Of a stretch of DNA of 64,000 nucleotides, positions 36,001 through 48,786 are shown piece by piece. This DNA comes from Ottelia alismoides (Eukaryota; Streptophyta; Magnoliopsida; Alismatales; Hydrocharitaceae), in contig JAZKJV010004148.1 in the NCBI GenBank assembly GCA_037367405.1, positions 558,501 to 622,500 on the forward strand. The letters are read 5' to 3'. The notes beneath the pieces were generated by a model. That model had not been told where the DNA came from and ran no database searches. It saw only the letters and a program-made list of their open reading frames with translations. The translations under genes and the position numbers were made by a program. Numbering within the stretch: position 1 is the first letter of the stretch; each line of letters opens with the position of its first letter.

Positions 36001-36245
36001 TCTTGATGAGATCTACAAGTTTCATGTTGACCAAAACTGGAGATGAGGTCGAACAAAGACTCGAAAGATTTTTAAGGGTATTTTTAAGGTTAAAAATACC
36101 ACAAATTTTTGTTTTGCCATTTTTTTTGTGGTTTTTAATTTATTAGACTCTGATAATTACATGACATTATCTGGATTTTATTGACACATATTTAAGCAAG
36201 GGGGTTAATAATTGGAAATAAAGATGATGAAATCGGGTTTCAACA
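33092..36245 (-). repeat. Solo LTR S inserted in M2 gag
   Basis: A 3,154-bp LTR with minus-strand ends TGTTGAAACC and CAGTTTATCA, flanked by TSD GTAGC, with no internal region. It is a distinct family from A, B and C but shares the ATTTCATCATC motif near its start and a U5 segment (gtcgaactcaggg, 33253-33265). Its GC-rich core (about 34000-35900) carries several inverted repeats built on CCGTTGGAT / ATCCAACGG, for example 35345-35370. The long ORFs in this core (up to 238 codons) overlap in several frames and are not believed. A solo LTR normally arises by recombination between the two LTRs of an element. Confidence 0.9.
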
Positions 36246-36250
36246 GTAGC
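36246..36250. repeat. TSD of solo LTR S, right copy (GTAGC)
   Basis: Matches 33087-33091. Confidence 0.9.
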
Positions 36251-36802
36251 CGAATCCAATGATGTAGCGTTCTCGCCCCTGGGTCATACTCATCTCGTAA
36301 AGTGGCGGGAACTAACTGCAGACGGTAAAGGGTTCCCGACTCCTGCTCTCAGCGCGGCTAACTCAGCTCACAACTTATTTTGAGTTCTGAATTGTTCTTG
36401 AATCTGTATGTACATCTGTTGTAAAGTATCGAGAATTCCTATCGTGATATCTGCGGTTGGATATGGTCTGCCTTCAGCATGGTGCTCCTCAGCTGCTGGC
36501 CTCTCCTCTGTTGGTCCTATTCCACGAGTCATGTGCTTCAGATCTTCTGTGAAAGAGAACTTCTCGTAAGAACTTAGCCAAAAATCAGCTGAAGAAATTG
36601 ATGATAGATTGAGGCAAGGGTCTACCTCAAAAGACTGGCCGGGAGGCGAGGGAGTCTGGGTCTGACTCTCCTCGAGATCAGATGGGACCAACTTTGGAAG
36701 AGGGTCATCCCGAGTTTGTGAAGATGTACGATGGACAATGAATGATCGAGGGATCACGGTATCTGAGCAGAATAGCCGTCGAGTCATCAGCTTCGATGTC
36801 AA
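36251..36802 (-). pseudogene. M2 gag, N-terminal part (broken)
   Basis: The minus-strand frame at 36802-36368 encodes 144 residues. The last part (ILDTLQQMYIQIQEQFRTQN) resembles the N-terminal helix of C's Gag (LLASIQAIQQQLTEQALTQT). A stop at 36368 and a shift follow, and the gene then meets solo LTR S. It is rich in S, P and E at the N-terminus. No known function beyond Gag is implied. Confidence 0.6.
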
Positions 36803-38066
36803 GAGAGTGATCGGAAGAGCACGATTAACGATTCAAGAAAGATGGGAAATACGTAAAAGCCACGATAACTCACGCCTCGCAAGCAAACACAAAGCAAACC
36901 CCGTTTTCACCAATACAACCCGACGATGATCGTAAGAGTTCGATCGTTTATCTTATCAGTTCTAGGATTGTATTAGCAAATAAGTATAATCTTCGATTAA
37001 CATGAGCTGATAGGTGCCCGAAGTTTCCCCAAAATACTGTCCCGAGTCTTTACAGAGAACCACTTGCTCTCAACCAGTATGTGGGTAAGTACGGACCATT
37101 TCCATCTACCGATGTTACTTGAGGATGGAGCCTACACAATGTCCTCAAAACCCCCACTCTAATAAGTAAATTTGGACTGTTTCCGGCTACCAGAGCATAC
37201 CCACTGAAAAGCGGTGATTAGGTTTATAGACTAAGTAGCAATTTGAAAGGAATACAGGTTTTGGTTATATCCTTAAGGGTCATCTCTCACTCGTGCACTC
37301 TGATAAGTACCTGTGCGGGGATTACTCTCCCAAGTCAATCGAACCTTACGTTTGTTTTAGATCAGATACTTAAGCAGTCCCGTTTTTATTTTTGGTTTTA
37401 TATTTTTTTGGGTTTTTTCAAACAAGCGTCTAACGAGTGTCTTTATTTTCTTATAAGTCCTAAAATCATGCACCTAAGTTGCGAATCCTTAAGACTAACT
37501 ACGAGAGCACAATCATATAGGAAAAAAGAAAAACTCCTAAGCAAGCACCTAGCCTCGTAAAAAGCCGCGGAAAACCAATGATGCGAGAAAAATCGCGGTG
37601 GGTGCCCTGATCCCCTGAATGCACGAACTTGGTGAATCGGACTCCGAGAAAAAAATGGGAGGGGAGGTACAAGTCGGGATGCCCTTATGTGGCCCCTTTC
37701 TAAAAAAACAAAAACACGGGCAAGTGCCCTTTCTTTTTCTTTTTCTCTTTTTTTTTTCTCTTTTTTTCTCTTTTCTTTTCTTTTTTACAAGAATAAAGGA
37801 AAAGATACAACACAAATCCTAACTAACCCTGCCCTCAACAACCGAGAATCTCAGTCTATGCACTTTCAACTGTTTTCGGCTTCCGAAGAAGCTGGCTGAA
37901 CCTGCAGGCCTTGCAAAGATTAGTTAAGAAACAAAATACTCAACAAAGCTATAAACAAAAATTCAAAGAACATGAAAAACCATAAATCAAAAATCAAAAG
38001 AAAAAATATGTAAAATCAATAATATGAGAGAAAACTCGATTCAAAAACCGCTATAGAAATAACGCC
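36803..38066 (-). other. Leader of M2
   Basis: No gene. It shares short blocks with the leaders of A, B and C, such as CGGGACTGCTTAA (minus strand, near 37375). A pure polypyrimidine tract lies near 37727-37788 (plus strand). Confidence 0.6.
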
Positions 38067-38084
38067 TCCCCGACAACGGTGCCA
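38067..38084 (-). other. PBS of M2 (tRNA-Asp type)
   Basis: The minus strand reads TGGCACCGTTGTCGGGGA, 16 of 18 bases of the tRNA-Asp complement. The adjacent LTR end is degenerate (GTTACTA). Confidence 0.85.
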
Positions 38085-38087
38085 TTT

Positions 38088-41046
38088 TAGTAACGCGGTC
38101 CTGACCTGTAGTTTAAAATATGTTGCTGGTGTAGAGAGAACTGCAAAGATGGAATCACATTGAATCAAACAAAAATTTACGATAAAACATGAGAAAAATC
38201 CTATTTTATCGTTCACTACTATTTTTACCAGGTGAGTGTGCTTGGATCGAACTCAAGGAGGTAGAATATTAAAATGGTGGTTTTCGAGACAAGGAAAAAT
38301 TCCAGAAAAGTCCTATTTTATTCTTGATTTTACAAGGAAAGAAATTGAAAACAAATACGACTCAAAACAAACTCAAGGTCACAAAAATCAAAACCACAAA
38401 ATAAAGCGACGAAAAATACGGGAAAAATACTCGAGAAATATCTTGGGTAGTTATCGAGCTACCCTAAAAAAATCGCAGAAAAATGTGAAAAATACGAGGT
38501 CCAAACAACCCCTACATGCCAGGGGCCTAGCTGTAAAAAAAGTACTTAGTTTTTATTACAGAAAGGTCCCTGTAATGACTGAAATAAAAAATAAACTAAA
38601 AGAATTGCATTTAGGTCCTTGCACGAGGACCTAAATGCAATTTTCGAAAACTTCTGGGGCAGCTTTGAATAATAGGAACTCTGCTTGGTCTAAGGTGCAA
38701 TTGTTCTACCCCTTCGTTTTGAACGGCTCAGATTAGAATCTGACGGTTGATCCAGACCGTCCAAGTGCGCCACGTGTCGCGCACCTGTAGCAGTTAGTAG
38801 TTCTAACTGTTCTTGAGCTCAGGTGCTCTGCTGACAACGGGGCTTCCTTCTTCGAATTTTCTCTGGCGAACGAAGATGATCTGGGGCCTCCGACAGGGCC
38901 AGAGGGGTGACTCCTTCACCCCTCGAGCTCGCTCACGATAGAGATCCTCCAAAGGTGGCAGAAGAGGGTGGCTCTCCAAGGATGAAGTTTGCATCTCAAA
39001 TGATTCTGGAAGCAATGTCAAGTTGTTGCATCTTCTTCAAATGGCTCGTTCATTGTGTTTGGGAGTTCCAGTTGCATTGAGATTGCTCCAGATGAAAGCT
39101 AGATCTACAAACAATGAGGGTATGTGCTCGATTTGCAAGGAAATCAGCTAAAGGATTAAAAATGGTGTTTCCAGAATAAATGAAACTCGATTTGAAAAGT
39201 TGCAAAAGTGAATCACGAAATGTTTTGATTTTGAATTGGATGGAATATGTAACTTGTCTGGGCATCTAAGAGGAATGATAAGTGAAGCTAATGACGTGCT
39301 TAACTATCCTAAGTACGACACGATCTTCGAGGTTTATTTACCTCAGATGATGGGGATTAGATCTGTGAAGAGAGGTTTATTTACCTCAGATGATGGCTCG
39401 ATGGGCGATCTTCCCAGAGCTGGACGCGACGCTAGGCGGCGATGCAAGGCGTTGAGGCACCTTGGAGCTTCTCCTCAGACAATCATCTTCCACGCGGGGC
39501 AGCTGGCACTGTCACCACCGGAGTTGACCGGCATGGAGCTTGGAAGAAGAGGGGTCGATACTGGAAGTGGTGGCTTTTAGGTAGTTGGAGAAGACTGAAG
39601 TGGTTGTACCAACCTCGTGGTTTTTTATAGATGATATGGTGAAGCTCTAGAGTGAATCTAATGGCTGACGTGCATGAGGGTTGTTAGGAGGAATTAATGG
39701 AGGGTTAAGATTGATCAAGGGAGTTAGAAAGTGAGCTGGATAATTTGTTGAACTTCAGCCGATGGAACAGAAGCCACACGGGCTTCTTGAAGAAGAAGAG
39801 TTAGGTGCTGACGCGTGTCAGCACCTGGTCGGCCAGATGAGTAAAATTCTTATAAATTATATAATAAATAATAAATGATATTTTTTAAATAGGTATAAAA
39901 ACAAAAAATATAGATAATTTAATTATCTAAATTGTGGTATAATTAATTTTTGTAAATAATAAATATTATTCAAAATATACATATTATATTAATAAATAAT
40001 AATACTTAATAAATAGATATTGAATTTTTAATTCAATAATTATTTAATTATTTATTAATTTTATATTTTCTTAATTATTAGAATAATAAATAATACCTTT
40101 ATAAATTTATGTGGACTTTAATAAAATAATTTAGATATATTAATAATTACAGGTATAGGTTAGATAGTTCAATTCCATCTATAAATTAGGGCTTTGGATT
40201 TTATTAAAATAATAAATAAATTCTAAAAAATTCTAAAATAAATTATGGTGAAAATACAATATCATGAAAATAATTAAAAATTATAAAATTAATAAAACTT
40301 TAAATAATATGTTCTAAATAAAATAAATATCCCAGAAACCCCATTGTCATTCGATCTCAAAACCGACTTTTTGCAAACAGACTTCGATTTTAATGAAATC
40401 ACTTATATTAATTAGAGAATATTATTTTATGAATTTTAAAGGTGAGTAGAGTGAAATTGGAGTTCGTATGAGGAAGTTATGATGTTCGGAAGTTGAGATT
40501 TTGACAATTTAAAAGTTGGATTTCTTGGCATATATACAAGATAATATTTTTAACTTATTTTTATATTTTTATATTTTTATATACATTTTTAGAAATAATT
40601 AGGAAAAGAATTTAGTGAAAAAAATGTTCATTTGAATTAATTAAAAATTAATGAATATTTGATAATTATTTGATAAATAGTGAATAATGTGTGGAGTGTT
40701 CTTTAATTTTTTTTATGGTTTTCTTCCCTTATCTCCCCCTACTTGTTGTTTTGTCGACCAATTCATGCTGACTTGGTCTCAAGGGTTAGGTTATATAAAT
40801 ATATCTTTCAGCTATATTTATATTTTCTGAGTCATATTGTACATATATACATATCTATAATCTACCTTCTTTTCTTTTCTTTATTTTTTGTTCTTTATTT
40901 ATTTACATGTTTTTAATGCATAAAAGTGCATTTTTATTCATGAATAGGATTTTGATAAAATGTGGAAATTAATGAATATCTATATGTATCTGTTAAGGGT
41001 TTTAAGACAAAATGCGATAGAAATGTTAATGAATCATGGATTCATC
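38088..41046 (-). repeat. 5' LTR of M2
   Basis: A minus-strand LTR of about 2.96 kb, much diverged from A-C but with the same layout. It has a U5 tag (gatcgaactcaag, 38236), a GC-rich core (38720-39840), TATAAAAA at 39622-39629, and the gtcgacca...cttggtctc...gggttagg block at 40745-40792. Its start resembles ggttttaagacaaaatg...gattcatcc (41000-41046), against ggtttttgaggccaaaatg...gattcatca in C. Both boundaries are approximate. Confidence 0.75.
38603..38642. other. Perfect 17-bp inverted repeat in M2 LTR
   Basis: Arms AATTGCATTTAGGTCCT and AGGACCTAAATGCAATT around loop TGCACG. The 'ATTTAGGTCCT' word also occurs singly in the U5 of A and B LTRs, so the second arm looks like a local inverted duplication. 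Confidence 0.85.
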
Positions 41047-41999
41047 CGGTATATTTGTATACTTCACTATTTTATTTGTATAAATTGACCTCAAACAAAA
41101 TAATTTTCAAAACAAAAGTTGTAAATAACTTTTGCATAATTAATAAAAATAATTGCACAATCAAATCTTGTATAGAATAAAAGCAACCACACTTGGAAAA
41201 AGCCACTAAACGATAATTGAATGACCAATTCCGGCTCCATATGAACTCAAATTGAACCAAACTTACTTTGATTATATTCCAAATTAAATTATCTTAAAAA
41301 TGGCCGTGATTTCATAATTGTTGGAGTTACGGGTGAAAAGTTGGTTTTCTGGGATGGTTTGTGCAATTTTCCCATGTATTTGTATATATTGTATTTGTAA
41401 ACATTTGTAAATATTTTTGTTAATTATTTAAAATAAAAATAAAAAAAATATTTTTTTTAGAAAAACTAATTTTCTTATTTACCCATGTATATAATGTCAT
41501 ATATGTTTATAGCATATGTATATAGTTAATTTTCTTATCTAACTACCACAAAACAATAAAAAAAGTAACATTTATTTTTCAAATAAATAGAGTGACAAAA
41601 ATACAAGAAAATTAGTTAATATTTATCTTGCTAATTTATCTCATTTCAATTTTCCTTCTCTTTTATCTCTTATCTTTATCCAAAAATTCAAAAATTCAAA
41701 CTCCATTATCTTTTCTATTTATATGGCTCCTTCTCCCTCGTTCGAACTTGATCAATCTTTGGTGAGAAAAGCCCTATCTCCGAGAGTTTTCTTGTCGCAG
41801 AAGGGTGCCTAGCCTACGAGCCGTCTGGTGACAGCGAGTCGGCCTTCGTCGAGGTGATCAAGGTCTTTTCTGCTCCTAAGGTGAGATCCATTTTCTCTTG
41901 TTTTATCCTAGAATAATCGTAGTTTCATTTTCTCACATTTTCTCTTCGTTGTCATTTTTTCTTATCTAGATCTTAGAATCATCACTCACGATTTCATCC
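41047..41999 (+). repeat. Old LTR D, left part (5'-truncated here)
   Basis: A plus-strand sequence homologous to the A/B LTRs from about 320 bp after their start. It has an aaagttgtaaataa segment, then ttggagttac...gttttctggg, then an AT-rich stretch. A promoter-like TATTTATAT (41716-41724) and a GC-rich core follow. It ends at element C. The truncated start abuts M2's LTR, suggesting that M2 inserted into D. Confidence 0.62.
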
Positions 42000-42004
42000 G
42001 CCAC
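42000..42004. repeat. TSD of element C, left copy (GCCAC)
   Basis: Matches 61717-61721. Confidence 0.95.
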
Positions 42005-45000
42005 TGATAACAGGCGGAGTTCCCACGAGGGTCACCATAAAAAAAAAGAAGTGTTGTCGCCGAGGCGACCACTCGTGGAAGACCGGTGTTAATCAGCAAT
42101 TAACCCACAATCCAAAGAATACAACAATCAAGCTCAAAATAAATGTGAATTAATCTTTATTTACTCTACCAGAAAATGTATAGTGACAAATATGTAGAGG
42201 TCGAACCACAGAGAGCAACACAAAATGCAATAGCCTACGCGTCAATCCCAGTCATCCTTGTGTGGGTTTTTTATTATTATTATTATTATTATTAACATAT
42301 AATACTTAAGCATTATGTATATAGATATATATATATATATTTATACAGTACAAATTTATTATATATATATATATAGGTGTATCTAAATATAATATAATAT
42401 ATACATATATATATATATATATCCCTCTTTTTTTTATATCATATTAAGATTAAAGAGACTACATATTACTAGATATATATATATATAATATATAATTTTT
42501 TTTTCTTTCTTTTTTTTTGGATATATAGATATAGGTATATATACATAAAAGGGGTGTTATAATTTTCACAAAAATACTAAAAAAGAGTCAAAAATTCAGG
42601 AAAAGGATCTTTTTGGGATTTTCATGGCTTTTCACTGTTTTTTATAATTTTTTGGGTATTTTTGCAAATATTTTTAGCATTTTAAAATAGCTACATGATA
42701 GCAAACAGTGGACTAGGTACTGGCCGTCACAAAAATAGAGATTAAAAATAGCTAACAGCCTCAAAAATATTCCCCTTTAATTTTCTAATAACAATAATAA
42801 AATATAGCATAAGTAGGGCCTGAGTTTATATTTTTCTGATTTTCCTTTGATTTTTTATATTTTTTTGAAGTTTTTGGGTATTTTCGAATTTTTAAGGTTT
42901 TCTTTTTGAGATTTTTAGGGATTTTTGGTCTGACACTAATATAGGACAAAATACACTACATATAATTTTTTTGGAATTTTTCAGGGCATTTTCATATTTT
43001 TTTGGGATTTTATGAGTTAGACAGGGACTTAAAGACAAGTTTTTGATTTTTAATAAATGCAGAAAGGCAACAAAATGCAAAACTAAAAATATGGCGTTCA
43101 AGCATGACCAAACAGGAGCTTAAGTCTATTTTCTCAAGATTTTTAGATTAAGTATGAAGCACAAAATAAATAGACAAAGCCTTCAAAAATTAAATGGCCT
43201 GGCAGGGGTATTTTTGCAAATAAAATACTTGGCAGGGGCATACATGCAAAAATTACAACAAAAATACACTTTAACTTTTATTTGCAGGACCATTTCATAA
43301 ATACAAGAACCCGGCAGGGGTTAGATGCAAAATGTCACGCGCCTCACGTGGTTGCCGCACGTGAGGCACGGAGGGACTAAAGTGTAAATATGTAAACCTC
43401 AGGGGGGTCCACTGCAATTGTTACGACTTATTTACAACGTAATACTTTATTTTTGGGTGTAAACTCTAAATACAAAAAGTAAGGGGTAGGGTATGAAATT
43501 TACCCCTAAAGAAGGCCTTGCATCCTGCGGCGCTGGGAGCGCCACTTATACACGTGGCAATCATCTGACGGCGGACTTCGATTCGGCGATGAAGGGCTGG
43601 GATTAGAACGTCCCGGCTGATCTGACGGTGGGCGTGCTTCTTCATCGAACGGTTGGCGTGCAATCTGGGCCAGCCCTCTCGATCCAACGGTGCAGAAGGC
43701 ACCTGGAAGAACTGGGAAGGAACTCGCCCTCGGCGAGCTTCGATCGGGTAGCTCGGGCTCCTCCGGGCACCTCCCGCGCATCTGGAGCGTTCTGATCGTA
43801 GCTGGGAGGCTTCCGCGTCGTCTGACGGAGGTCTCAAGGCTCCTGGGGGCCTGAGTCGGTGGAGCGAGGTCGGAGAAGAAAGGGGCCCCCAGGAACCTCT
43901 TCCTGGTCAAAGCAAGCCCAGAAGGGCTCGATTCCTCGTGGTACCTGCACAGAAAGAACCGCGGGCGAGAGGGCTATCTCCTCGACCCGGGGTTATGAAG
44001 CTGCGGTGCAAGATGGAGGTGGGCGGAAGGGCTCCGGCGAACGGCGGAGTTGGAACCCAGATTCGCCAAGACCAAGGGTCTTGGGTTGATCTGATGGTTG
44101 TGCGAGATGGAGAAGGCGACGAGGAACGAGATGGGATGATCGGGGCGGTCGGATACAGTGCGGTTTACAATGAAGAAGTCGCCGGAGCGGAGCTCCGGCG
44201 AACTTCGATTTTTGATTTTTACGCTAATGTGATCAACTAACAACTAAGCTAACTACTGGAATGAAATGCTAACATTGAAAACTAACTAAGAACGCATTAA
44301 AAGGACAGCTCTTATACCTGGGGGCCTCCAGGGAGCAGGGCGGACGCCGGAGCTCCGCCGCGTCAAAATTCTCCTCCCTCCGGCCGAGTCTCGATGCTGA
44401 GCTACTCCCCCTGTCACGAGGAACAATCCAGGCACAAGATCTAGGCGTTAGGTTGGAATGAAAGTGGCCAAATTCGAGGAAGGAAGCGGAGCTTTTTATT
44501 TATACACATTGGCGAGTAGCCTTATTGACCGGCGATTATTTCATGATATAGAGAGCATTTGGTTGATCTGTAATTTCGGCGGGCATCATGGAAGATTAGG
44601 GAACAAATCTTGTGAAGGAAGCGTTATCGATTGATGGATGGTGTGCCCGGGAAAAAGGGAGGAAATCGGGGGAGTGGACTGTTCAGAGCTGCCAGGCGTG
44701 GGATGGGACAGTTGACCAGGGGGTCAACGTTGGCCGGCGTCTCATTGGGCCACGTAAGCCGCTACGAGACAAAATAGCAGGTCTGAAGGAAGATTGATTT
44801 ATTTGACATCCGAAATGATTTTATTAATTTTTGCTTATAAAATAAAAAATGTGTATTATTTCATGTAGTATTTATTCCTGATTTTTATTGAATTTTTCGA
44901 GGTGTTTTGTTGTAGTTTTATTTTAGTAATGTGTATATGTATGTATTTACATGTATTTTTGGATATTTTATTTTTAATTTATTTCTTTTCTTTTATTATT

Positions 45001-46100
45001 TTCTTGGCTTATTTTATAAATTTATAACTTATTTTTGTGAGTATAAAGGTATTTTTGTTTGATTTTTATAAGTTTATTTGTATTTTTAAATAAATAGGTC
45101 TATGTATTTGTAAGTATATATATAGGTACTTCACCTATATATTATACACATTGTATTTATTTAATTAATTTTATGTGTTTTTATTAAGGATTTGTATTTT
45201 TAATAGGACACATATACTATATACATTATTACAAAAATATAAGAGATTTGAATAATTAAAGAATGTTTTCCCCTTTTATTTGTGTGCATACTCCATATAG
45301 GTATCTTGCCCATATATATCACATAGTTTTATTTTATTTTCCAAATTATTTTTGGTTTTATTCTAATGCCAATTTGTACAGGAATTATATACATTATCTA
45401 CAGAATTCTAAAAATATGAGTTTATAAAAATAATGAATATTGAGTAAAATGAATATTTTAATCAGGTATTATGTACAAGAGGGGCCAAAAACCTAACTGC
45501 CACAGATGGACTCCAAAAATTATGAAACCAATTTTATAAAATAGTTTATGAAATGCTATATACAATTAAAGGTGAGTTTGGGTGATTTGGAGTTTTTATT
45601 TGCAAGATGTGGGTCTGTGAAGTTGAGATGTTGGCTTTTTATTGTGTGTATAAAATGTACACTGGGTATTATTTTTACAAAAACTCAATTTTGTATTTTT
45701 ATTTACATTATTATCTACAACTTTTATGAACAAAGTTTCTTTATTTGATGAATAAATAATTATGCATAAAATAGGTGTCAAAAATGCATAAAGGGATGAA
45801 TAAATAAATGGGGTATTTATTGTATATCAGCCCTTATCTCCCCCTACTTTATTCCTTGTCGACCAATACCATGCTGGCCTTGGTCTCGGGGTTAGGGTCA
45901 TAAAATATTTACAAAATTTTATTCCTTTTTCTTTTCTTCTCTTTATTCTATAATTTTGGCATTAAAAACCTTATTTAATGTACAATTAATACAATGAGTA
46001 ATGAATGCTATTATGTACAAATTAATGCTGTTTACATGCATTTGCCGGGGTTTTTGAGGCCAAAATGATAGAATAAAGGTGATGAAATGGAGATTCATCA
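42005..46100 (-). repeat. 3' LTR of element C
   Basis: It is 4,096 bp, nearly identical to 57628-61716. A TTA microsatellite at 42267-42295 and TA runs to about 42510 differ in length from the other LTR. The candidate intron on the minus strand is 44317-44203, and the hairpin is at 44175-44206. The TATA box lies at 44497-44504 and the W-box pair at 44711-44728. Confidence 0.96.
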
Positions 46101-46119
46101 CCCCCCTATACTTGCCTTT
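46101..46119 (-). other. PPT of element C
   Basis: The minus strand reads AAAGGCAAGTATAGGGGGG directly before LTR start TGATGAATCTCC, identical in form to element B. Confidence 0.92.
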
Positions 46120-48426
46120 GCTAGTCCCTAGCAAACACTTATGCAATAAGCGCAAAATGAATAAAGAAAAGAAAAAGGAAAATGCAAGAAAGATAGAGTG
46201 AATTGGGGTGCTTTCAGTGCAATGCATGTCCTTACAAAATCTGAATTTGGAGCTCCTGTCAGACCTTGGGTGTGAAGGTGTGTGGAACCTAGTCGGGAAC
46301 CAGCTCTAAAGTACCACAGCCTTCGGTAATCACAGAACTCGGTTCAACCCACCTCAATAGCCGGGTCAGAACTAGTCTACATCATACGCAAACTCTTATA
46401 ACTATGAAGCTGACTTGTACGGTGTAAGTGTGAGTGGCTCTCCCCAACTGAAATGATAAAGGAACTGACTTCTCCAGAATGACAACCCAATGATTCCCCT
46501 ATCCAACAGCTCTTTCCTCGAGGAGCAGGGTATTTCCTTCTAAGTTCAAGTGGCAACCAGCTCAAGGGGAGGGGGTGAAGAGAAGAATGGACGGTAGCCA
46601 GTGTAGCTACCTATCCTGGGATGCAAGACCAGTGTAGTCAAGTCATCCAGCTGCAGGCTTACATGTTTGTCTTTGGAGCTCAAGCTTGCTTATTGACTTT
46701 GTACATACTTTGCAGGTGTTTTATTTTTGTACAGGCCTGATCATCATCATCATTCATTTTTTTTTTCAACATACTATTCACAGCAGCATTTACATAAGGA
46801 GTTTTTCCTCTTGAGCCAGTAGACTATCCCTCTTTTGAAGCTTTATCGCAACCCACAATCTCCTGTCTTTAGACCTCATTGCTTATTGAATCTGGTTGTG
46901 GTGCACTTCCCTCCCTAGACGAGGACGAATGTTTCCACCCGTGTGCGTCTCAGACTGGCAAATCCAACCCCCTCACCACTCCAACTGGGTTGAGCCAAGT
47001 GAAAGGTGCAGGTGTCCAAGTTAGATCACGGTCGGCAAGAGTCATACGTGTGTCTCGAAAAGTTCTAGTTAGTCCACTGAGGTGACTTGAACCCAGCCCT
47101 GATTTCTCAAAGAATTAAGTCTGAATAGACCTGAAGTACCTTAAACCTAGTTCCCATAAGGTTCCAGTGCAATTAGGTGCGGTAAGGTCTAACCGAGCTC
47201 CAATTTGAGATTTTCTTAGACTGATTCAATCATCAAGCTTCACTCAAAAAGAATATGAATGGTATGCTTATGCTATGTGCAATGAATGATGCAATTTTTC
47301 ACAAAACTTTGGAAGGATCAAAGAATGTTTTTACAAAAAGAATCTCTGCACAGGAAGTACGAACTGAAAATGTTTAAAGAGTATGTACATTTATTTACAC
47401 AGGCGTGCTGCTTTGTTTTCAAAATTTAGGAAATTTTTAGCGACTTTACAGGTATGAATGAAATAGTTTATTTGGGTATGTATAGAAAGAATTGTATGTA
47501 TCTTGTTTCTGATTTACTAGTATCTGCAATGGTGTTATTAATAGCTTTTTGAAAATAATTTTGCAAACTATAGTACACGATTATTTTTGCAATCCTTTAC
47601 ACACATTTGAAAACTATTTTTGCAAAGATTTTTCACACTATATGTAGATATATACAATTTTCACAATACTTTTAACAAGCATTTTTCAAAACATTTGCAC
47701 ATAGGTTTTTCAAATCCTTTCTTTCACACAAAGAAAAATTTTGCAATCAACACCGTTTCACGCATTTGAAATCATTTCACATCAAATTTTCTAAAACTGG
47801 TCACACTATTTTTCAAATCATATTGTATAGGTATCTGATTTATTAATCAGTAGGTACAAAAGAAGAAAAATTGTATTTGACGTATAGTATGGTTCTGTTC
47901 TTATACACTTTATTTGGCTTATTCCTCATTTACAAATGAAAGATCTTTGTGCAAATTCCTCAGACTTACTCGAGAAACATTTTCACAAGGGTTTTCGAAA
48001 ACTCTAGTCCAAAATAATTTTTGTAACATGTACACGCATTTGAAAACCCTTTTACAAATGTTTTACACAACACAGATAGATTTTTCAAAACAATTTTTGA
48101 CACTCAACTTTTCACAATCATTTGCACACTAATTTCCACATATTTTGCTTTCACTCAAAGAAAATAGGTTTTACACACAAACTAATCTTTTCAATCGTTG
48201 AATACTTGTTCACGCTATTTTCAAACAACTTTCACAAGATTTTTCAAAAAAACGTTTCGTAAAACACTTTTCTGACTTACTAGTCAGTATAATTACAATG
48301 AGTCTGAGGAACTCACAATCATCTTTTATTATTATAAAGCTACTTTTTACATTTTATTTTGTGTTGTAGTGATATTTTATTTTTCAGTATGAGTTATGGC
48401 TTTTAGTATATACACAGTATATACGA
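46120..48426 (-). other. 3' non-coding region of element C with a tandem duplication
   Basis: No ORF above about 70 codons lies within it, so no env-like gene. At 46230-47230 is the block shared with A and B. At about 47490-48330 a unit of about 430 bp occurs twice: compare 47569-47640 with 48000-48070, both containing 'tttttg.aa...acac.catttgaaaac'. The copies carry hairpins CTGATT-tatt-AATCAG (47840-47860) and CTGACT-tact-AGTCAG (48272-48287), a compensatory change. A and B have one copy. Confidence 0.7.
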
Positions 48427-48786
48427 CCCCCCTATACTTAGCTTGAGCTATGTCCTCATAGATCGAAAGGAAAAAGCAAAGACATAACTCGTACTGCGTA
48501 TAGACAGATCTAAAGAATAAATACGAACGAAATGAATGAATGAGAAGTTGACCGTCCCCCCTATACTTAGGATCAAAGAATCCTTTGTATAGCAGACTGT
48601 TTACAAAGCGGGGAGGGTCAAGGGTGAGAATACACTGATCGTACTCAGATTGTCTCCCCCTATACTTAGGGTAAGATACTCCTAAGTATAGACAAGAAGA
48701 GGAGACAATGGAGAGGATCGAACAGAAATCAAGAACCCTAGGTGCTCACCCCCCTATACTTAGGACCAAGTACGTCCTAAGTATAG
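48427..48786 (-). repeat. PPT-like hairpin series of element C (four units)
   Basis: On the minus strand, in order: TATACTTAGGAC/GTCCTAAGTATA (12-bp stem), TACTTAGGA/CCCTAAGTA, a decayed TACAAAGGAT/ATCCTAAGTA, and the long GAGTTATGTC...GACATAGCTC unit. All end in TATAGGGGG. They begin 80-440 nt after the pol stop codon. Confidence 0.88.

Larger units (their letters stand above)
29389..41046 (-). mobile_element. Remnant M2: degraded Athila-like element, gag-protease only
   Basis: A minus-strand element interrupted by A on the left and by solo LTR S. In element orientation it has a 5' LTR (41046 to about 38088), a PBS (38084-38067), a leader, a broken gag, a protease fragment, then PPT-like hairpins (29890-29471). 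RT, RNase H and integrase, about 3 kb in C, are absent between protease and hairpins. The coding part has several stops and a frameshift. It is older than A and S because both lie inside it. Confidence 0.82.

Noticed and set aside
43466..43910. Paired ORFs conserved between 43466-43910 and 59082-59526
   Set aside because: They are conserved only because the two LTRs of element C are nearly identical; A and B LTRs do not keep these frames.
46120..48426. An env-like third ORF, as reported in some Athila elements
   Set aside because: No frame longer than about 70 codons and no signal peptide or membrane segments in the pol-to-LTR interval of C.
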